64,000 bases of DNA from Cohnella terricola (lineage in GTDB: Bacteria; Bacillota; Bacilli; Paenibacillales; Paenibacillaceae), in contig NZ_VNJJ01000012.1 of assembly GCF_007786475.1 (NCBI RefSeq), forward strand, positions 62,001 to 126,000, read 5' to 3'. Each line of letters begins with the position of its first letter. The stretch's first letter is position 1. Shown here piece after piece: positions 1 through 10,527 of this stretch. Made by a program: the position numbers and the translations under genes. The notes under the pieces are model-generated. The model made no database searches and was not told the origin of the DNA. It saw only the letters and a program-made list of their open reading frames with translations.

Positions 1-265
1 CGCCTATTCCGTAGGAACCGTCGCGAAGCCATGCGCCCGTGTATCCCATCGCTTGGGCAATGGCTCCAAGCGATACGTATCCTGTATGTTGGATTTGCCT
101 GACCGGAACTTGATGGCGACCTTCCTCCAACGTCTTCGGTGCCCCCTGCTCCGATTGCACTTTTACCGGTCCGGAATGCCGCTTCAAATTCATCGTATCG
201 CCCGGATTTCTTACGCACCCCGCCGCCAAGAGCAAAGCGAGGCTTATAATTAGCTTGTTGTTCAT
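1..265 (-). CDS. Lipoprotein with stalk-like domain (partial, 3' end cut by window)
   Basis: Reading the minus strand from ATG at 265 gives an open frame of 88 codons that runs off the window edge. It begins MNNKLIISLALLLAAGC, a lipoprotein signal with lipobox LAAGC, so the product is probably anchored outside the membrane. Residues 60-88 contain HTGYVSLGAIAQAMGY followed by GAWLRDG. This resembles the repeat of copper-amine-oxidase-like N-terminal (stalk) domains common in secreted Paenibacillaceae proteins. A purine-rich stretch, aaggcgg, lies about 14 nt upstream, which is rather far for a ribosome site. The function is unknown. Confidence 0.6.
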   Translation of the reverse strand, partial: MNNKLIISLALLLAAGCVRNPGDTMNLKRHSGPVKVQSEQGAPKTLEEGRHQVPVRQIQHTGYVSLGAIAQAMGYTGAWLRDGSYGIG

Positions 266-364
266 TTTCATCCATCTGTCCGCCTTCCCGCAAAGGAATT
301 CATTCTCTCTTAGGATGACGTTCGTTGATTTGAATTATGCTTTCGTTTATGCTGCCAACGACAA

Positions 365-394
365 CAAAAAACCCGTCGGCAAAGAGCCGACGGG
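365..394 (-). terminator. Rho-independent terminator of the SASP gene
   Basis: Arms CCCGTCGGC (372-380) and GCCGACGGG (386-394) are perfect complements around a 5-nt loop. On the minus strand the hairpin is followed by a run of six Ts (365-370). It lies 16 bp past the stop of the SASP gene. Confidence 0.85.
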
Positions 395-409
395 ATGCCG
401 GAGATCAAA

Positions 410-643
410 TCAGAAACGTCCGGCTTGACTCGATTGACCGGCCAACTGTTGTTCGGCCATCTGCACCAAGCGCCGCGTAATGTTACCGCCGATACGGCCG
501 GTATCTTTCGTCAGCATGTTCCCATGGTAGCCATCCCGGGCGAATTGAATGCCCAGCTCTTGAGCAACCTCGTATTTTAATTGGTCGAGAGCGGCGCGAG
601 CTTCCGGGGTGACGAGTTGATTGCTGCTGCGATTGTTTGCCAT
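410..643 (-). CDS. Alpha/beta-type small acid-soluble spore protein (SASP)
   Basis: This 77-residue protein has the two SASP signatures. The first is the EVAQELGI region around residues 25-32, which includes the usual germination-protease site context. The second is the DNA-binding C-terminal block GGNITRRLVQMAEQQL around residues 52-67. In the family, these proteins coat and protect spore DNA in the forespore and are degraded to amino acids at germination. ATG at 643 has a strong GGAGGTGA ribosome site about 6 nt upstream. The gene is monocistronic, with a sigma-G-like promoter at 671-701 and a terminator at 365-394. It marks the organism as an endospore former. Confidence 0.95.
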   Translation of the reverse strand: MANNRSSNQLVTPEARAALDQLKYEVAQELGIQFARDGYHGNMLTKDTGRIGGNITRRLVQMAEQQLAGQSSQAGRF

Positions 644-670
644 TTATTCTCACCTCCATGATTTACCACG

Positions 671-701
671 TATTATGCTTGTTCCGAATCTCTTCTATGC
701 A
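671..701 (-). promoter_or_regulatory. Sigma-G promoter of the SASP gene
   Basis: On the minus strand, TGCATA (701-696) is followed by an 18-bp spacer and CATAATA (677-671). This fits the forespore sigma-G consensus TGNATA / CATNNTA. It lies about 28 bp upstream of the SASP start codon, as expected for a sigma-G-controlled ssp gene. Confidence 0.75.
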
Positions 702-859
702 CGATCCGATAAAATACGCCACATCCTACCTGAAAATGAAAGTTGTCGATCACGCTCCAATAATCGCCTAGTGCAAATCTATACGATTCGTATATCATAT
801 TGTATTGAGAAGTCAACAAACTTCGGTTTGTGGCTTTTCTTCATAACCTTTTACTCCTT

Positions 860-886
860 GGAGTCACTCATCGTGGCTCCCTTTTT
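860..886 (+). terminator. Terminator-like hairpin without an obvious upstream gene
   Basis: Arms GGAGTCAC (860-867) and GTGGCTCC (873-880) pair at 7 of 8 positions and are followed by CTTTTTATTT. The plus-strand transcript it would end is unknown because no plus-strand gene lies upstream in the window. Confidence 0.5.
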
Positions 887-910
887 ATTTGAGTGGTGCG
901 AGCAGCGGGG

Positions 911-1146
911 CGAGTTATACGATTATTTCGAGCAATTCCCTGAGTCTTTGCCATGTGCGGCCGAAGCTACACGATTTTATCGAACAATTCCAGTGTTTAC
1001 CCCTTGTGAAGCACCAGTAGTTCGAATATTTCGAACAATTCTCAGGGTTTGGCTCGATTCAGCACGAACTGCTCGATTTTATCGAACAATTCCCCATGGC
1101 TTGGCCTTGCGCTGTACGAGTTATACGATTATTTCGAGCAATTCCC
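911..1146. repeat. Degenerate intergenic repeat array, period 51-52 bp, five units
   Basis: Five related units can be aligned on the shared CAATT at 933, 985, 1036, 1087 and 1139, giving steps of 52, 51, 51 and 52 bp. Each unit carries a CGA(a/t)T..T(t/a)TCGA(a/g)CAATTC core. The first and last units (911-940 and 1117-1146) are identical over 30 bp. Unit 3 contains a perfect dyad, GTTCGAA (1020-1026) with TTCGAAC (1030-1036). Unit 4 has near-perfect arms TGCTCGAT and ATCGAACA. Inter-core segments are related to one another but degenerate, so this is an old tandem repeat and not a CRISPR array. Confidence 0.75.
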
Positions 1147-1376
1147 GCCAGCCGAGTGGATTCCTGCGTTTTCGCTATGTGTCCTACCGAATAATCGCCA
1201 TTTCTGCGATCGGCGAAATACGTCCCGTTTTGTATTGGATGCGCAGCAGTTTGCGCGGAGAGAATAAACAGCCCACTGTGGTACCTAACCTCGCTTTATG
1301 AGTACGGAGAGATAATCTCGCCAAAAATCGACCAATGATGTAAACTATACCCATTACATATCTTGGAGGGAATATT

Positions 1377-2093
1377 TTGAAAAAGAGTATCTTAATTATC
1401 TCCACAATGGTTATGCTTGCTTTTGCATCATTCGGAGTCGGCGCGTACGCTGCCACGAAGTACTCATTAATAGTGAATGGAAAATTGGTTAAAGCAGATA
1501 TTCGCGAGATTAACGGAACACAATATGCGCCTATTAAGACGATTACAGATGCAATCGGCGGTTACGATTATAAATACGACAAGAAGACCGGGGCGATCGA
1601 CATAACGTCTAAGGTAACCACTAAGACTACAATCGGCCTATCCCGTAGCAATCCCGCGCCTCTTGGAACCGCAGTTAGTGTTGATGTCGCTGATATACTA
1701 AACCCCTATAGTGCGACGGTAACAATCAATGAGGTTGTACGTGGGGAAGAAGCCTGGAAGCTAGTGCAGACAGCTAACATGTTTAACGACGCGCCGAAAG
1801 ACGGATTCGAATATATTGTGGCGAAAATTAGCGCGAAGGCTACGAAGACTAAGAAGACTGACTCTCAGATCGATATCAGCAATTACTCATTCACCCTGGT
1901 ATCGCCTGTGGGAAAGGATTACGAAAATCAGTTTGCAGTCGCGCCAGAACCCGCTCTAAGCTTAAAACTTTATGCCGGTGCATCTGGTAGTGGGTACGCG
2001 GTATTCACTGTTGATAAAAAAGATACAGATCCATTACTCACATTCGGCCGCAAATATGATGGTACTGGCGGCGCATGGTTTAAATTAAAGTAA
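1377..2093 (+). CDS. Secreted protein: stalk-like domain plus DUF4352-like domain
   Basis: The protein has 238 residues. Residues 1-25 form a signal peptide ending ...GVGAYA. Residues about 28-75 resemble a copper-amine-oxidase-like N-terminal domain (LIVNGKLVKADIREINGTQ). The rest, about 90-238, resembles the DUF4352/telokin-like fold, with a beta-rich segment containing GFEYIVAKI. Such proteins are extracellular and mostly uncharacterised. The start is TTG at 1377 with GGAGGG (1365-1370) 6 nt upstream, which is better placed than any nearby ATG. Base composition is visibly lower in GC than neighbouring housekeeping genes, which may indicate acquisition. It ends in a shared bidirectional terminator. 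Confidence 0.7.
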   Translation: MKKSILIISTMVMLAFASFGVGAYAATKYSLIVNGKLVKADIREINGTQYAPIKTITDAIGGYDYKYDKKTGAIDITSKVTTKTTIGLSRSNPAPLGTAVSVDVADILNPYSATVTINEVVRGEEAWKLVQTANMFNDAPKDGFEYIVAKISAKATKTKKTDSQIDISNYSFTLVSPVGKDYENQFAVAPEPALSLKLYAGASGSGYAVFTVDKKDTDPLLTFGRKYDGTGGAWFKLK

Positions 2094-2104
2094 CATGAAA
2101 AAAC

Positions 2105-2144
2105 CCCGCTCAGCCACACTGGCCAAGCGGGATTATCTTTTTTT
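2105..2144. terminator. Bidirectional terminator
   Basis: Outer arms CCCGCT (2105-2110) and AGCGGG (2126-2131) flank a partly paired inner region. Seven Ts follow on the plus strand (2138-2144) and a run of As precedes on the left, so it can end both the plus-strand secreted-protein gene and the small minus-strand SLH frame. Confidence 0.75.
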
Positions 2145-2316
2145 ACTTGATCAATTTAGCAACGATTACTGCCATTTCCGCCCTCGTCAAAGGCTTGTCC
2201 GGTGCGAATGTGCCGTCAGGCAATCCTTTTATTATCCCTGCGTCGCTAACAGCCTTGATTGCAAGCTCCGCCCAGTGACCAGCTTTCACATCCGGGAATT
2301 TCGTTTGCTTTTCCAA
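2143..2316 (-). CDS. Single SLH-domain small protein, probably a gene fragment
   Basis: The frame encodes one S-layer homology domain (FPDVKAGHWAELAIKA ... GLPDGTFAPDKPLTRAEMA). SLH domains bind pyruvylated secondary wall polymer and normally occur in threes at the end of surface proteins. The open frame extends upstream to 2439, but that extension runs through the suf terminator and the end of sufB and is unlikely to be real. TTG at 2316, with GAGG about 8 nt upstream, gives 57 residues and is the best start. It has no signal peptide. A relic of a larger surface protein is the simplest reading, and a genuine small protein is possible. Confidence 0.45.
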   Translation of the reverse strand: MEKQTKFPDVKAGHWAELAIKAVSDAGIIKGLPDGTFAPDKPLTRAEMAVIVAKLIK

Positions 2317-2341
2317 CTTTGTTTCCTCGGCACTAACCACC

Positions 2342-2378
2342 AAAAAAATCGAAGAGGCGAACTTAAAAAGTTCGCCTC
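2342..2378 (-). terminator. Terminator of the suf operon
   Basis: Eleven-bp perfect arms, GAGGCGAACTT (2354-2364) and AAGTTCGCCTC (2368-2378), surround a 3-nt loop. On the minus strand the hairpin is followed shortly by seven Ts (2348-2342). It lies 35 bp downstream of the sufB stop. Confidence 0.9.
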
Positions 2379-2413
2379 CTGCACTCAAAAGTAAATCTAA
2401 TCTGTACGGGACC

Positions 2414-3811
2414 TTAACCGATCGAACCTTCCATCTCAAACTTGATCAGACGGTTCATCTCAACCGCATACTCCATCGGCAGTTCTTTCGTGAACGGCTC
2501 GATGAAGCCCATGACGATCATCTGCGTCGCGTCGGCTTCGGACAATCCGCGGCTCATCAGGTAGAAGAGCTGGTCCTCGGACACCTTGGAGACGGTCGCC
2601 TCGTGCTCTAGCGTGATGTTGTCGTTCATGATCTCGTTGTAAGGAATCGTATCGCTCGTCGACTGGTTGTCGAGAATGAGCGTGTCGCATTTGATGTTCG
2701 CTTTCGCGCCTTCTGCATTACGGCCGAACGAAGCGAGTCCGCGATATGTGACTTTACCACCGTGCTTGGAGATCGACTTGGAAACGATTGTCGAGCTCGT
2801 GTCCGGAGCAAGGTGGATCATCTTGGCGCCCGCGTCTTGGTGCTGGCCTTTGCCCGCTACCGCGATCGACAGAACCATGCCTTTTGCTCCGCGGCCTTTT
2901 AGAATGACCGCAGGGTATTTCATCGTCAGCTTGGAGCCGATGTTGCCGTCGACCCATTCCATCGTGGCGTTCTCTTCGGCTACCGCGCGTTTCGTGACGA
3001 GGTTGTAAATGTTCGGCGCCCAGTTCTGGATCGTCGTATAGCGTACGCGCGCGTCTTTCCTCGCGATGATCTCGACGACTGCGCTATGCAGCGAGTTCGT
3101 GCTGTATACCGGAGCCGTACAGCCCTCTACATAGTGTACGGAACTGCCTTCATCGGCGATGATCAGCGTACGTTCGAATTGACCCATGTTCTCGGAATTG
3201 ATCCGGAAGTAAGCTTGAAGCGGAACCGTACATTGTACGCCTTTCGGCACGTAAATAAAGCTGCCTCCGGACCATACCGCGCTGTTCAATGCCGCAAACT
3301 TATTGTCCGCAGCCGGAATCACCGTTCCGAAATATTCTTTGAAAATTTCCGGATGCTCGCGCAGCGCGGAGTCCGTATCCATGAATATTACGCCTTGCTT
3401 CTCCAGGTCTTCCTGCATGCTGTGGTAAACGACCTCGGACTCGTATTGAGCCGATACGCCGGCGAGGAATTTCTGCTCCGCCTCGGGAATGCCGAGCTTG
3501 TCGAACGTCGCTTTGATTTCCTCCGGTACTTCTTCCCACGTCTTTCCTTGCTTCTCAGACGGCTTGACGTAGTACTGGATATCTTCGAAATCCAGATCGT
3601 CCATGTTGCCGCCCCATTGTGGCATTTCCATCTTGCGGAATTGTTCCAGCGACTTCAGGCGGAAATTCAGCATCCATTCCGGTTCGCCCTTCATCTCGGA
3701 GATCGTGCGCACGATCTCTTCGGTCAAGCCTTTGCCGGATTGGAATATCGCTTTGTGCTCGTCGCGAAATCCATACTTGTATTCATCCAAATCGGGCATT
3801 TGCTTAGCCAT
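2414..3811 (-). CDS. sufB: SufB, Fe-S cluster scaffold subunit
   Basis: SufB forms the SufBC2D scaffold on which SufS/SufU-derived sulfur and iron are assembled into clusters. The 465-residue length matches the family. Recognisable blocks include [12 protein letters not shown] in the middle and, near the C-terminus, the [15 protein letters not shown] region and [13 protein letters not shown], shared with SufD. The frame extends to a TTG at 3820, but ATG at 3811 has AGGAGG 9 nt upstream and gives the usual [15 protein letters not shown] start. It is the last gene of the five-gene operon and lies 18 bp after sufU. Confidence 0.96.
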   Translation of the reverse strand: MAKQMPDLDEYKYGFRDEHKAIFQSGKGLTEEIVRTISEMKGEPEWMLNFRLKSLEQFRKMEMPQWGGNMDDLDFEDIQYYVKPSEKQGKTWEEVPEEIKATFDKLGIPEAEQKFLAGVSAQYESEVVYHSMQEDLEKQGVIFMDTDSALREHPEIFKEYFGTVIPAADNKFAALNSAVWSGGSFIYVPKGVQCTVPLQAYFRINSENMGQFERTLIIADEGSSVHYVEGCTAPVYSTNSLHSAVVEIIARKDARVRYTTIQNWAPNIYNLVTKRAVAEENATMEWVDGNIGSKLTMKYPAVILKGRGAKGMVLSIAVAGKGQHQDAGAKMIHLAPDTSSTIVSKSISKHGGKVTYRGLASFGRNAEGAKANIKCDTLILDNQSTSDTIPYNEIMNDNITLEHEATVSKVSEDQLFYLMSRGLSEADATQMIVMGFIEPFTKELPMEYAVEMNRLIKFEMEGSIG

Positions 3812-3829
3812 GACAATCAACCTCCTCGT

Positions 3830-6802
<2,973 letters not shown>

Positions 6803-6818
6803 CGATGCTCAGCCTCCC

Positions 6819-7598
6819 TTAGGCCTGGCCGACGGTCTCGTCGACGATGCCCAGTTCTTCTTTAACCCAGTCGTAACCTTCCGCTTCCAGACGCTGCGCG
6901 AGCTCCGGACCTCCGGATTTGACGATGCGCCCTTGCATCATGACGTGCACGAAGTCCGGCGTAATATAGTTAAGCAAACGCTGATAGTGAGTGATGATTA
7001 GGAATCCGCGATCTTCGGCGCGCATGGCGTTCACGCCTTCGGCAACGATGCGCAGCGCGTCGATGTCGAGACCGGAATCGATTTCGTCCAGAATTACGAG
7101 CTTAGGATCGAGCATCATCATTTGCAGAATTTCGTTGCGCTTTTTCTCCCCGCCGGAGAAGCCTTCATTCAGGTAACGGTGCATGAACTCAGGGTTCATT
7201 TCCAACTCTTTCATTTTGCCTTCCATTTGGCGAACGAATTTGATCAAGGAAATCTCGTTGCCTTCTTCGCGACGAGCGTTGATCGCGCTGCGCAGGAAGT
7301 CTGCGTTGGTAACTCCGGTAATCTCGCTCGGATACTGCATAGCGAGGAACAGCCCCGCGCGCGCGCGTTCGTCAACGCCCATCTCGAGCACGTCTTCACC
7401 GTTTAGCGTAACGGAACCATCGGTCACTTCGTATTTCGGATGGCCCATCAACGCGGAAGCCAGCGTACTTTTGCCGGTACCGTTTGGACCCATGATCGCG
7501 TGAACTTCCCCGCCGCCTATTTTAAGATCGATGCCTTTCAAAATCTCTTTGCCCTCTATGGACGACTTCAGACCTTGAATTTCGAATTGTGTAGACAT
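6819..7598 (-). CDS. sufC: SufC, ABC-type ATPase of the Suf complex
   Basis: SufC is the soluble ABC ATPase that drives conformational change in SufBC2D. The 259-residue protein has Walker [10 protein letters not shown] (about residues 37-45), signature FSGGEKKR (about 148-155), Walker [13 protein letters not shown] (about 168-179) and the switch histidine in [11 protein letters not shown] at 7598 has GGAGG about 9 nt upstream. It is the first gene of the operon sufC-sufD-sufS-sufU-sufB, the order typical of Bacillales. Confidence 0.97.
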   Translation of the reverse strand: MSTQFEIQGLKSSIEGKEILKGIDLKIGGGEVHAIMGPNGTGKSTLASALMGHPKYEVTDGSVTLNGEDVLEMGVDERARAGLFLAMQYPSEITGVTNADFLRSAINARREEGNEISLIKFVRQMEGKMKELEMNPEFMHRYLNEGFSGGEKKRNEILQMMMLDPKLVILDEIDSGLDIDALRIVAEGVNAMRAEDRGFLIITHYQRLLNYITPDFVHVMMQGRIVKSGGPELAQRLEAEGYDWVKEELGIVDETVGQA

Positions 7599-7648
7599 TC
7601 CCTAACCTCCAGATTCTATGAGGATCTATCCTTTAGAATAAATCCTTA

Positions 7649-7676
7649 TTTATAATCATTTTAGTTTGATTCTCAA
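7649..7676 (-). promoter_or_regulatory. Sigma-A promoter of the suf operon
   Basis: On the minus strand, TTGAGA (7676-7671), a 16-bp spacer and TATAAA (7654-7649) lie about 50 bp upstream of sufC. Confidence 0.6.
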
Positions 7677-7686
7677 TGATTCTCAA
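7667..7686. promoter_or_regulatory. Tandem 10-bp direct repeat over the suf -35 element
   Basis: TGATTCTCAA occurs twice back to back (7667-7676 and 7677-7686). The first copy covers the -35 element of the suf promoter. The AT-rich, TGA..TCA-like character resembles Fur/PerR-family sites only loosely, and the regulator is not identified. Confidence 0.4.
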
Positions 7687-7710
7687 TAACAATTTTATGA
7701 AAGAAACGTC

Positions 7711-7759
7711 GAAAAAGCAAACCGGGCGTTTCCGCAAGCGGAAATCGACGCCGGTTTGC
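7711..7759 (-). terminator. Terminator downstream of the DUF1802 gene
   Basis: Outer arms GCAAACCGG (7717-7725) and CCGGTTTGC (7751-7759) are perfect complements, with an inner stem TTTCCGC/GCGGAAA. Five Ts follow on the minus strand. It lies 8 bp after the stop and separates this gene from suf. Confidence 0.85.
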
Positions 7760-7766
7760 CTATTCG

Positions 7767-8342
7767 TCACCCGAATATTCGCTTTTTTACTTCTGCGGCC
7801 TGCCGTGAGAATGCCAGATCATCGAGTACCGGTTTCATCGGCGACGACGATAGTTCCTCCAGCGAAATCCACGATTTACAGCCTCCGTAGCTGTCCAGCA
7901 TCGGAATCGTCTGCGGCCGATCCAGCTTGAATACTCTTAAGATCAGGACGTGCAACGGTTTGGTCTTTTTCCATTTCAACCGTTCTTCCGCGTAATTCTC
8001 CGTCCAGATGTGCAACCCTTCCAAGCGCCGGAGCGTCTCAGCATCCGTTACTTCGATATCTTCCACGACTTCCGCGAAGGAAGTCACGCGCGCTTGACCC
8101 GGCCATGCCAAGGCTTCGGCTTGCGTCTTCGCGACCATTCCCGAAGCTTCGGGCACGATCAGTTCCGGACGTTGATGCTCAAATGAAGGAAACAAATAGA
8201 AGCTCGGACTTTCCAGCTTGAATTCCTTGGTCTCTTCCGCTATTCCGCCCTTGCGGAGAACGATGACTTGTTTGCCTTCCTCCAGTGCCTTGACGGCTAC
8301 GGCCCACTCTCGCAACGCGATGGGATTGTCCAGATTGTCCAT
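7767..8342 (-). CDS. DUF1802 family protein
   Basis: The 191-residue soluble protein starts with ALREWAVAVKALEEGKQVIVLRKGGIAEE, characteristic of DUF1802, continues with FYLFPSFEHQ, and ends in a domain that includes GGCKSWISLEEL. Biochemical function is unknown for the family. A GTG at 8354 would sit directly on the AAGGAG ribosome site, so ATG at 8342 (11 nt spacing) is preferred. It has its own extended -10 promoter and terminator, so it appears monocistronic. Confidence 0.8.
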   Translation of the reverse strand: MDNLDNPIALREWAVAVKALEEGKQVIVLRKGGIAEETKEFKLESPSFYLFPSFEHQRPELIVPEASGMVAKTQAEALAWPGQARVTSFAEVVEDIEVTDAETLRRLEGLHIWTENYAEERLKWKKTKPLHVLILRVFKLDRPQTIPMLDSYGGCKSWISLEELSSSPMKPVLDDLAFSRQAAEVKKRIFG

Positions 8343-8379
8343 TCTCTGCTGCACTCCTTTGCCTCTACCCTATCACTAC

Positions 8380-8388
8380 ATTATAACA
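8380..8388 (-). promoter_or_regulatory. Extended -10 promoter of the DUF1802 gene
   Basis: The minus strand reads TGTTATAAT, a perfect -10 hexamer with an upstream TG, 38 bp before the ATG. No good -35 hexamer is seen, as is common for extended -10 promoters. Confidence 0.5.
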
Positions 8389-8391
8389 TAG

Positions 8392-9765
8392 TTACGGTTG
8401 AGGAGAGTCGGCTTGCAGCTCGGGAATATCCACTCTCAGTTCCAATTCGGGAATGAATCTCGGCGGATAGGTCGGTCTGGTCAGAAAAGTCAACTTGGCG
8501 TCTTTCGATATCGGCTTGAATTCAATCGATCCGTCCGAGCCGAACGTCAGGGGCAGCAGCATCTTTCCTTGCTCGTCCTGAACGGCGTAACTTCCGCCTA
8601 CCAGTACCGAATCCGAATGGATGACCGTTCTGTCCGCCAAATATTCGATGCTCGTGACGGACAATTCCCGCCCTTCTCCAAGGGGCAAGTTCAATGGATC
8701 CTCTGCAGTTGGTTGCTTCAGCATCTCCGTATGGAAGAGATCCTTGTTTTCAATATGCATCGTGTTTCGGTAATCCTCATAGTATGGGCGAATAAGCAAA
8801 GCCTGTGTTCCGCTCGCCACCGGACCTATATCCATATAGCCTAAGGAACTGGTGCTGTTTCCGCTTTGGCCTCCATAAAAAGTTCCATCATCGCCCATCA
8901 CTGCTACCCCGAACCAGGATGTCCGGTCCAGCTTCCCTTCTTCAAAACGATAAGAGACTTGAGTCGACACCGGGGAAAGGACGATCCTTTTCATCGCGAT
9001 CGTACCTTCTTCGGCCGTCTTCTTCAGATCGGAAAAGATGACGGTCATGTTCTCGGTTTTGGCCACCGGGATGTCGAGCGACCAGTTTCCGGCCTGATTG
9101 CCGATTTTCGTCGTTTCGATTTTGAAGTGAAACGATGCCGGACGATAGCCGGAGTAGGATAGCTTCCAAGTGCGAATGGCCCCCTCGTATTGACCCGGAC
9201 CGGATTTCTCGAAACGATGTTGCAGGTTGCCAGGCTCTTCCGCGGATACATATCCTACTTTTCCAGCATCGCGACCGTCCATCGTTATGTTGGCATCCAG
9301 CATGTAATCATCTATTTCCTTATCCGATCTTACGGAATATCGGATTTCCATCTCCGCCCCGTCATAGATTACGTCTCGTAACATGAACGTAATTCCATGA
9401 TCCGTTACGACTGGCCCATTCTTATCCATACTCGAATCGTCTAGTAATGAACCTAGTATGGGGCGACGGATATAATCGGCTGGCTGCACGATCGGGTTGT
9501 TCGACGATATTCTCGCAATGTCTGAGGAGCCCAAGGGCTGTTCCTTCGAAAATACAGCATAGCTCGCGACCGCCCCGCCAATGATCGCCATGGATGCGAC
9601 TGCCATCGCCAGTCTGCGAATCCGCTGCGACCTTCTTGCCAATTCGCTTCTTGCAGGCAACCTATGTAACGTATCTTCGATTCGCTCGACTACACTCGAA
9701 GGTACGCCCTGCGGCTTAGCCGATCCGAAACTGCGCAGAAGCGCGTCGATTTCATTGGAACTCAT
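8392..9765 (-). CDS. DUF4179 membrane protein, probable anti-sigma factor
   Basis: The 457-residue protein has an N-terminal cytoplasmic segment (1-50), one membrane span (about 51-72, RLAMAVASMAIIGGAVASYA) and a large extracellular region. The first part of that region (about 100-190) matches the DUF4179 type. The gene overlaps the end of an upstream ECF sigma gene by 14 nt. In Firmicutes this arrangement usually denotes a cognate anti-sigma factor whose outer domain senses an envelope signal. It has no zinc-binding HxxxCxxC anti-sigma motif, so the sigma-binding mode is not obvious. The role is inferred from context. Confidence 0.7.
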   Translation of the reverse strand: MSSNEIDALLRSFGSAKPQGVPSSVVERIEDTLHRLPARSELARRSQRIRRLAMAVASMAIIGGAVASYAVFSKEQPLGSSDIARISSNNPIVQPADYIRRPILGSLLDDSSMDKNGPVVTDHGITFMLRDVIYDGAEMEIRYSVRSDKEIDDYMLDANITMDGRDAGKVGYVSAEEPGNLQHRFEKSGPGQYEGAIRTWKLSYSGYRPASFHFKIETTKIGNQAGNWSLDIPVAKTENMTVIFSDLKKTAEEGTIAMKRIVLSPVSTQVSYRFEEGKLDRTSWFGVAVMGDDGTFYGGQSGNSTSSLGYMDIGPVASGTQALLIRPYYEDYRNTMHIENKDLFHTEMLKQPTAEDPLNLPLGEGRELSVTSIEYLADRTVIHSDSVLVGGSYAVQDEQGKMLLPLTFGSDGSIEFKPISKDAKLTFLTRPTYPPRFIPELELRVDIPELQADSPQP

Positions 9766-10291
9766 ACTCGATTTCCCCTCTCTCAGGTAAATGCAGCCAC
9801 TTCGCCAAATATCGCCTAGCCCGATACAATCTCGATTTCAGCGTTCCTTCCGACACGTCCATCATGTCCGCGATCTGCGACAACGGCAAATCCGCAAAAT
9901 AATGCAGCTTAACGAGCAATCTCAGCGGCTCCTCCAACCTTTCGACGGCGTGTCGCAGATCCAGATCGCTCTCCGTAGACTCCGCCGCTCGCTCCGGCAG
10001 ATTATCCGTAGGGGACGTCCTTTTCTGCTTGCGATAGATTTGTTGGCATTCGTTAATGAGAATTCGGAGCAGCCATGTCCGAAAATACGCCGGCTCCCTG
10101 AGCTTCGAAACGCCGCGATAGGCTTTCAAGATCGCCTCTTGGATCGCATCCGCGCAATCTTCGTCTTTGCTGAGCAACGTTCGGGCCATTCCGTACAGTT
10201 CGTTCTGCATTTCGCGAATGAGTCGGGCGAAGGCGTCCCGATCGCCGGAACACGCGAGCTGTACATCCGTCTTCCATGCCAGTTCCGACAC
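9752..10291 (-). CDS. ECF-type RNA polymerase sigma factor
   Basis: The 179-residue protein has sigma region 2 (about 20-90, with DAIQEAILKAYRGVSKL and FRTWLLRILINECQQIYRK) and region 4 (about 115-170, with LLVKLHYFADLPLSQIADMMDVSEGTLKSRL split across the helix-turn-helix). This is the plan of SigV/SigW/YlaC-like extracytoplasmic-function factors. The start is GTG at 10291 with AGGAGGG 6 nt upstream. The DUF4179 gene follows with overlapping codons. Autoregulation is likely, but no clear -35/-10 pair was found upstream. Confidence 0.92.
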   Translation of the reverse strand: MSELAWKTDVQLACSGDRDAFARLIREMQNELYGMARTLLSKDEDCADAIQEAILKAYRGVSKLREPAYFRTWLLRILINECQQIYRKQKRTSPTDNLPERAAESTESDLDLRHAVERLEEPLRLLVKLHYFADLPLSQIADMMDVSEGTLKSRLYRARRYLAKWLHLPERGEIEYEFQ

Positions 10292-10432
10292 CTGAGTCCC
10301 TCCTGTCTATTTGTACTTAAAAGACCTATTATCTATTAGTTAGATGTCGATAGATGCAACTCGGTTCATTTTACTTGCAAATCCATTTTTAACATGTCAC
10401 AGAAACCGCTTTTCTGCAATCTTTCCTCCCAC

Positions 10433-10461
10433 TTTAAACGATAGGTAAAGTGCTTTATACT
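10433..10461 (+). promoter_or_regulatory. Candidate promoter of mtnKA
   Basis: TTTAAA (10433-10438), a 17-bp spacer and TATACT (10456-10461) lie 66 bp upstream of the mtnK start. The -35 matches consensus at 4 of 6 positions. No S-box riboswitch core is visible between this point and the gene. Confidence 0.4.
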
Positions 10462-10527
10462 TACTAACAGACGATTTCCGAGAAAGTCAACCGAACCAGT
10501 CGGATAACCATGCAAAGGAGTGCGTTT

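Larger units (their letters stand above)
702..1364. other. Gene-free intergenic stretch with repeats
   Basis: No convincing gene lies here. Long open frames through 621-1301 have no family resemblance and follow the repeat structure. The stretch contains an odd palindrome ATACGATTCGTAT (781-793), a weak hairpin around 815-832 with a TTCG loop, a terminator-like hairpin at 860-886, and a degenerate 51/52-bp repeat at 911-1146. The last about 200 bp before the next gene show nothing recognisable. Confidence 0.6.

Noticed and set aside
911..1146. CRISPR-like array in the first intergenic region
   Set aside because: Repeat cores are imperfect, inter-core segments look related, and no cas genes are nearby.
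621..1301. 226-codon plus-strand frame over the first repeat array
   Set aside because: It begins inside the SASP gene's 5' end on the opposite strand, has no ribosome site, and its sequence simply translates the repeats.
2317..2439. N-terminal extension of the SLH frame to an ATG inside sufB
   Set aside because: The extension translates the suf terminator hairpin and has no ribosome site. TTG 2316 is the better start.
10292..10527. S-box riboswitch upstream of mtnK
   Set aside because: I looked for its conserved core and terminator and found neither.
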